54,567 nucleotides of DNA from Acrasis kona. Its lineage: Eukaryota > Heterolobosea > Eutetramitea > Acrasida > Acrasidae. Under the pieces are notes generated by a model that had not been told where the DNA came from, ran no database searches, and was given only the letters and a program-made list of their open reading frames with translations. The translations under genes and the position numbers were made by a program. Shown piece by piece: positions 51,600 to 54,567 of this stretch. The stretch spans positions 1-54,567 of the forward strand of contig JAOPGA020001351.1 of NCBI GenBank assembly GCA_026419775.2. The letters run 5' to 3'. The stretch's first letter is position 1. Each line of letters starts with the position of its first letter.

Positions 51600-52119
51600 T
51601 GCCACAAACTTTTGTCCACTTTACAAAGACACAAATGAAAACTATACAATTCAAATAAAGAGTTTGTTGGTTCAAGCAATAGAGAAAAAGCAACAATTAG
51701 ACAAGGATTTGTCAAGTGCCACTTTTAAACAGCTTTATGGTGTTGCAAAAAATAGCTTTTACAAAAAGTTAGCCTTTGAAAAAAAAGCTACCAAAGAAAT
51801 GGAGCTAATCTTCAAATCAAGAAGAACTAGGAAAGTATAAAGACTGCTATTAAAAAGTGTGATTGTGTTCCTTTTAGAGCTTATTTCAAAAGGTCTGTAT
51901 TTTTGGATATTAATGACACAGTATCTTATTCATCTATTTTTGGAATAATGCCATGTTCAAAAAGCACTAAAAAAAAAATCAGATACCAACATGGAAAAAC
52001 TTACCTGACATAGACCGCCTGAAGTGGTATTACACTCAAATAACTAGATTTAGTATCACTGATACTTTTGATGATGAACATACAGATGAAATTATTGAAT
52101 ACTGTGTATCAAATTTTTG
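51600..52119 (+). pseudogene. frame-broken hypothetical coding segments
   Basis: Open segment 51600-51840 (NFCPLYKDTNENYTIQIKSL, then LAFEKKATKEMELIFKSRRT, TAA) follows a good acceptor and may be the 3' part of remnant B. A second segment from about 51841 reads AIKKCDCVPFRAYFKRSVFL, shifts frame at a run of nine A near 51970, and ends WYYTQITRFSITDTFDDEHT, TGA about 52119. The family is not recognised. Confidence 0.35.
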
Positions 52120-52189
52120 ACTTACTTATTAAACAAGAAGTAAAAGTTTTATACTTTTCAGCCAAGAATAAAGTTCTTCGTTAGTTGGC

Positions 52190-52385
52190 ATACTTGGTCT
52201 CGAAGTAATTTTTAACTGAGTATACTTTCTCTAGCAGAGTTTCTTTGTCGGTAAACATATTTACTATATTTAAAAGTCACTGTTGCATTCTTCATCACAT
52301 GCTTCCAAGGATTGCACACACCCAACTTTGACCTGAATTGCTTTCTACAGTTGCTATCCAATAGAGGGCAAATGTGCTGGACAAT
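52190..52385 (-). pseudogene. Cys-rich coding-like fragment
   Basis: Open minus-strand frame without ATG, containing HICPLLDSNCRKQFRSKLGV and CNPWKHVMKNATVTFKYSKY, ending TAA near 52208. The Cys/His arrangement recalls BED- or similar transposon-derived zinc fingers but is incomplete. Confidence 0.3.
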
Positions 52386-52527
52386 TCATAAAAAAAAACA
52401 TGGTTTTAGCAAAGAAACAAAAATTGTCCAATCTTAATAGTATTTGAATAAAACTTAAATCAGCCATAGTACAAACTATTATTCTGAAATTGTATATTGT
52501 AGCAGTCAAAATTATTGGAATTCTTTG

Positions 52528-52836
52528 ATGAATTACAGGGATTGGAATGACGTTAAACGCGGTTTGTCTCTTTTGATGAGTTTTGGTTGGTTTGTTGGTG
52601 CAGATGCATGTTTGCCAAAAATTGGTGTCTGTATTAAATATAAATCAAATATTGGTATTATCATGAATTTGGAAGCCTTAGAACATTTTATATCCGATAA
52701 TGTAGGAATGCTCATAGGTATTATACACTACAATCATCAGTTTACCCTAGCAGAATTTTATGAATTATTATTTGTCTTTTTTATTATTTGGGTGTATTTG
52801 TCTGCGAACTCGAAAATAAAGAATAAGGACAAATAG
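52528..52836 (+). CDS. hypothetical protein with hydrophobic segments, 102 aa
   Basis: ATG at 52528 opens 102 codons to TAG at 52834-52836. Two moderately hydrophobic stretches occur: LSLLMSFGWFVGADACL and, near the end, YELLFVFFIIWVYL, which may be a membrane segment. The frame after the TAG continues K, TAG, G, K, TAA. No family is recognised. Confidence 0.4.
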   Translation: MNYRDWNDVKRGLSLLMSFGWFVGADACLPKIGVCIKYKSNIGIIMNLEALEHFISDNVGMLIGIIHYNHQFTLAEFYELLFVFFIIWVYLSANSKIKNKDK

Positions 52837-52954
52837 AAATAGGGTAAATAATAACAATAGCGTATGAATAGAAGCAAATAAAAAAAGCCTATTCCTTTGT
52901 ATTTTCTTCTATTGATCAATATCCGTTTTTTTGAAGAGGTTGTCATGAACACAT

Positions 52955-54075
52955 TTATGTACTAAAAACACAATTTTTATTCGTCCCATACACTCGCTTT
53001 CGTTTTTTTCTGCTTTGGCTCCTGGTCACTCTGCTCTTCTTGTTGTTTTCTGAAAAGGGATGGTGCTTGCTTTTGCGGCCTTCTTGGTAGTGGAGGTAGC
53101 CTGATGTACAACTGGAGAAAGAGTATTTACAACTGGTGTAGGGATAAAATCGGGGATCACGTTGGATACTGTATTGGGTGTTGGCATAGTTGCTGGTTGC
53201 TGGAGTTAGAGTGGGAGCGACCGATGCAGCAGGTACCGATGGCATTGGTTGAACTTGATTTAATAGAGCAGGAGGTAAGGGTACACTTTGGACCGTAACT
53301 TGAAGAAGTTTCTTGTCAATAATGTCTGCAATGATACTTGGTAAGTTGGCAGGAACGGAAATTCTTGAAATCTTCTCCTCAATTAGACTGGCAATATCAG
53401 TGTGCAGTTTGGATGTGTCTTGTTTAGAGGCCTGTGTATCCGGATATTCCAAACCAATAGTGGGCTTGCTGATGATTCGTTCGTACAATTCATCAAGGAA
53501 CAGCTCTGGTTTAAAACCGGCTTTCATGTTCTTGCACGGGAACGCATTTTTCTAAAAAAAAGTTCAGAGTAGGTTATAGTGAAAACATACATGGCTGTCT
53601 CGTGAAATCAATTTCTTGATCGCATCAACCTTCTATCTGTTCGCACCTAGTTCATTCGCTATGGTTGGATGGAGGAACGCCATATGAAACCCGGCTTCAT
53701 TAAAGCAGTCTGGCATGAAAGCACGTTCGTCCAAATCTTTTAACAAGTCCTCCTCATCTTTAACATTTTCAACGTATTGTGTATGTTTTGACTCTGCTTT
53801 AACAATTAACTGCTTACGGGCCAGTTCTGCGGCATGAATTGGTAGTGTCACTAAATGTTATCATTCGATTAATACATCGAATCAATAATGAACTTACAAG
53901 ACCTTAATTGATTAGATTTTGTCTCCAGTGCTTGCATCATCTTTGAAGAACTTGCATATGTCTAGTGTATGTAATTGACCAGGTATGCCATGTCAAGTAG
54001 CTGAGCACTGTATTGATCAGATTTGTGCTGGTGTCTCTTCCATTTTTCTGAAGTGGTTTGGTTGGGTTGACTCTA
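52955..54075 (-). pseudogene. multi-exon gene interrupted by two in-frame TAG codons
   Basis: Minus-strand coding reads in one continuous sense. An exon from about 54075 holds KWKRHQHKSDQYSAQLLDMA, TAG, then TYASSSKMMQALETKSNQLR. A GTAAGT intron follows to about 53850 (joins RSL to TLPIHAAELARKQ). The next exon holds FMPDCFNEAGFHMAFLHP and ELGANR, TAG at about 53632, KVDAIKKLISRDSH. A second intron (GTATGT to TTTTAG, about 53590-53553) leads to KNAFPCKNMKAGFKPELFLD, a Pro/Val-rich linker and a basic tail ending TAA at 52955. Another frame at the 3' end gives KQKKTKASVWDE, so a frameshift there is also possible. No start codon is certain. Family unknown. Confidence 0.5.
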
Positions 54076-54185
54076 AATTTCTATCGATTACCTGAAGATT
54101 TGTTTGAACACGAATGAAGAGGACTCGCGGGTTACTTGGAACCAAGGTTGGGCAATACAAATACAAATACAAAAGAGGAGATTGA
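54076..54185. other. short divergent spacer
   Basis: About 110 bp between a minus-strand gene remnant and the plus-strand frame at 54186, with the repeat tacaaatacaaatacaaa at about 54158-54175. Nothing else is visible. Confidence 0.3.
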
Positions 54186-54567
54186 ATGACTAGTTACGAT
54201 AAAGAGGATGATTTCAGTGATGTTGAATCATCTCCATCGGAAAATGAATATTCAACTTTTGTACATCCAAATGAAGATAATGATTTCGACGGCATAGATA
54301 GAGAAAATATTGGAGAAATGAGTGAGGTGTCTGATGATGAAAATAATTTTAATCCAAACACATTAAACACAACAGTTGGAGATGAAGGAATTGGAGGGTA
54401 CAAATGAATTGCAAAAAGAGATTGACGAACAAGATGTGGAGTGACGAAGATGGCTTTAATTACGAATCGGAACATGGTGATGAATCAGATACTGATGAGG
54501 ATATTACAGATCCGAACATTTATAAGAGTGACCCCAGAAGAGATCGAGATTTGTGGTTCGAATTCTT
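54186..54567 (+). CDS. acidic protein, 5' part, runs off the window; possibly frameshifted
   Basis: ATG at 54186 starts a very acidic segment (MTSYDKEDDFSDVESSPSEN, later GEMSEVSDDENNFNPN) that ends at TGA 54405-54407. Two other frames then look coding in turn: NELQKEIDEQDVE, and WSDEDGFNYESEHGDESDTD followed by KSDPRRDRDLWFEF to the window edge. A short intron may join the first and last parts, but I could not place one in frame. The acidic start before a larger domain is seen in some domesticated transposases, but no domain is reached here. Confidence 0.35.

Noticed and set aside
54547-54567. ggttcgaattc, resembling a tRNA T-loop (B box)
   Set aside because: No A box or foldable cloverleaf upstream. 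The bases fit the codons of an open frame.
1-54567. CRISPR arrays, bacterial operons, rRNA or tRNA genes
   Set aside because: No regularly spaced repeats, no Shine-Dalgarno-led gene strings and no rRNA or tRNA signature were seen. Introns show the DNA is nuclear.

Overview
The window is nuclear DNA of a compact unicellular eukaryote. Spliceosomal introns are GT-AG and mostly 35-59 nt long (exceptions of 90 and 118 nt). Neighbouring genes sit within a few to a few hundred bases of each other, with no operons. The recognisable proteins are eukaryotic: WASH-complex FAM21, TRIM37, BOP1/Erb1, MAK16, ribosomal protein L14e, RPAP3, CCDC97 and MESH1. Which lineage it is cannot be settled from this sequence. 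An amoeboid protist is plausible, but that is inference. All 24 well-supported genes end in TAA.

Left part, about 1-13 kb: accessory and decayed DNA. It holds a 236-bp tandem duplication, a broken non-LTR retroelement with endonuclease and reverse-transcriptase remnants (about 840-2535) followed by a cluster of tiny perfect hairpins, a dead secreted EGF-like gene, a dead glycerol-3-phosphate dehydrogenase gene, several hypothetical genes and a small secreted Cys-rich protein.

Middle part, about 13-45.5 kb: a dense housekeeping region. In order: a divergent pair of hypothetical genes, a six-exon aquaporin, a giant FAM21/WASHC2 gene, a membrane-anchored metallophosphoesterase, an MFSD4/NaGLT1-type transporter, a MESH1-type ppGpp hydrolase, two C2H2 zinc-finger proteins, MAK16, TRIM37, a dynamin-family GTPase, a nucleolar-looking basic protein, BOP1, a Q/N-rich secreted protein, a coiled-coil protein, a TPR protein, a putative DNA-glycosylase-like protein, CCDC97, RPL14, RPAP3 and a CDCA3-like protein. 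Several act in ribosome production or assembly (MAK16, BOP1, RPL14, and RPAP3 as chaperone cofactor). Nothing in the sequence shows that they are co-regulated.

Right part, about 45.5-54.5 kb: accessory DNA again. hAT and possible MULE transposase remnants lie beside a CGGAT-rich repeat. An AT-rich island (about 47.5-52.9 kb) is full of short, frame-broken coding segments, two of which look like Ulp1/C48-type cysteine protease remnants. Next come a minus-strand gene interrupted by two in-frame TAG codons and the start of an acidic protein that runs off the window.
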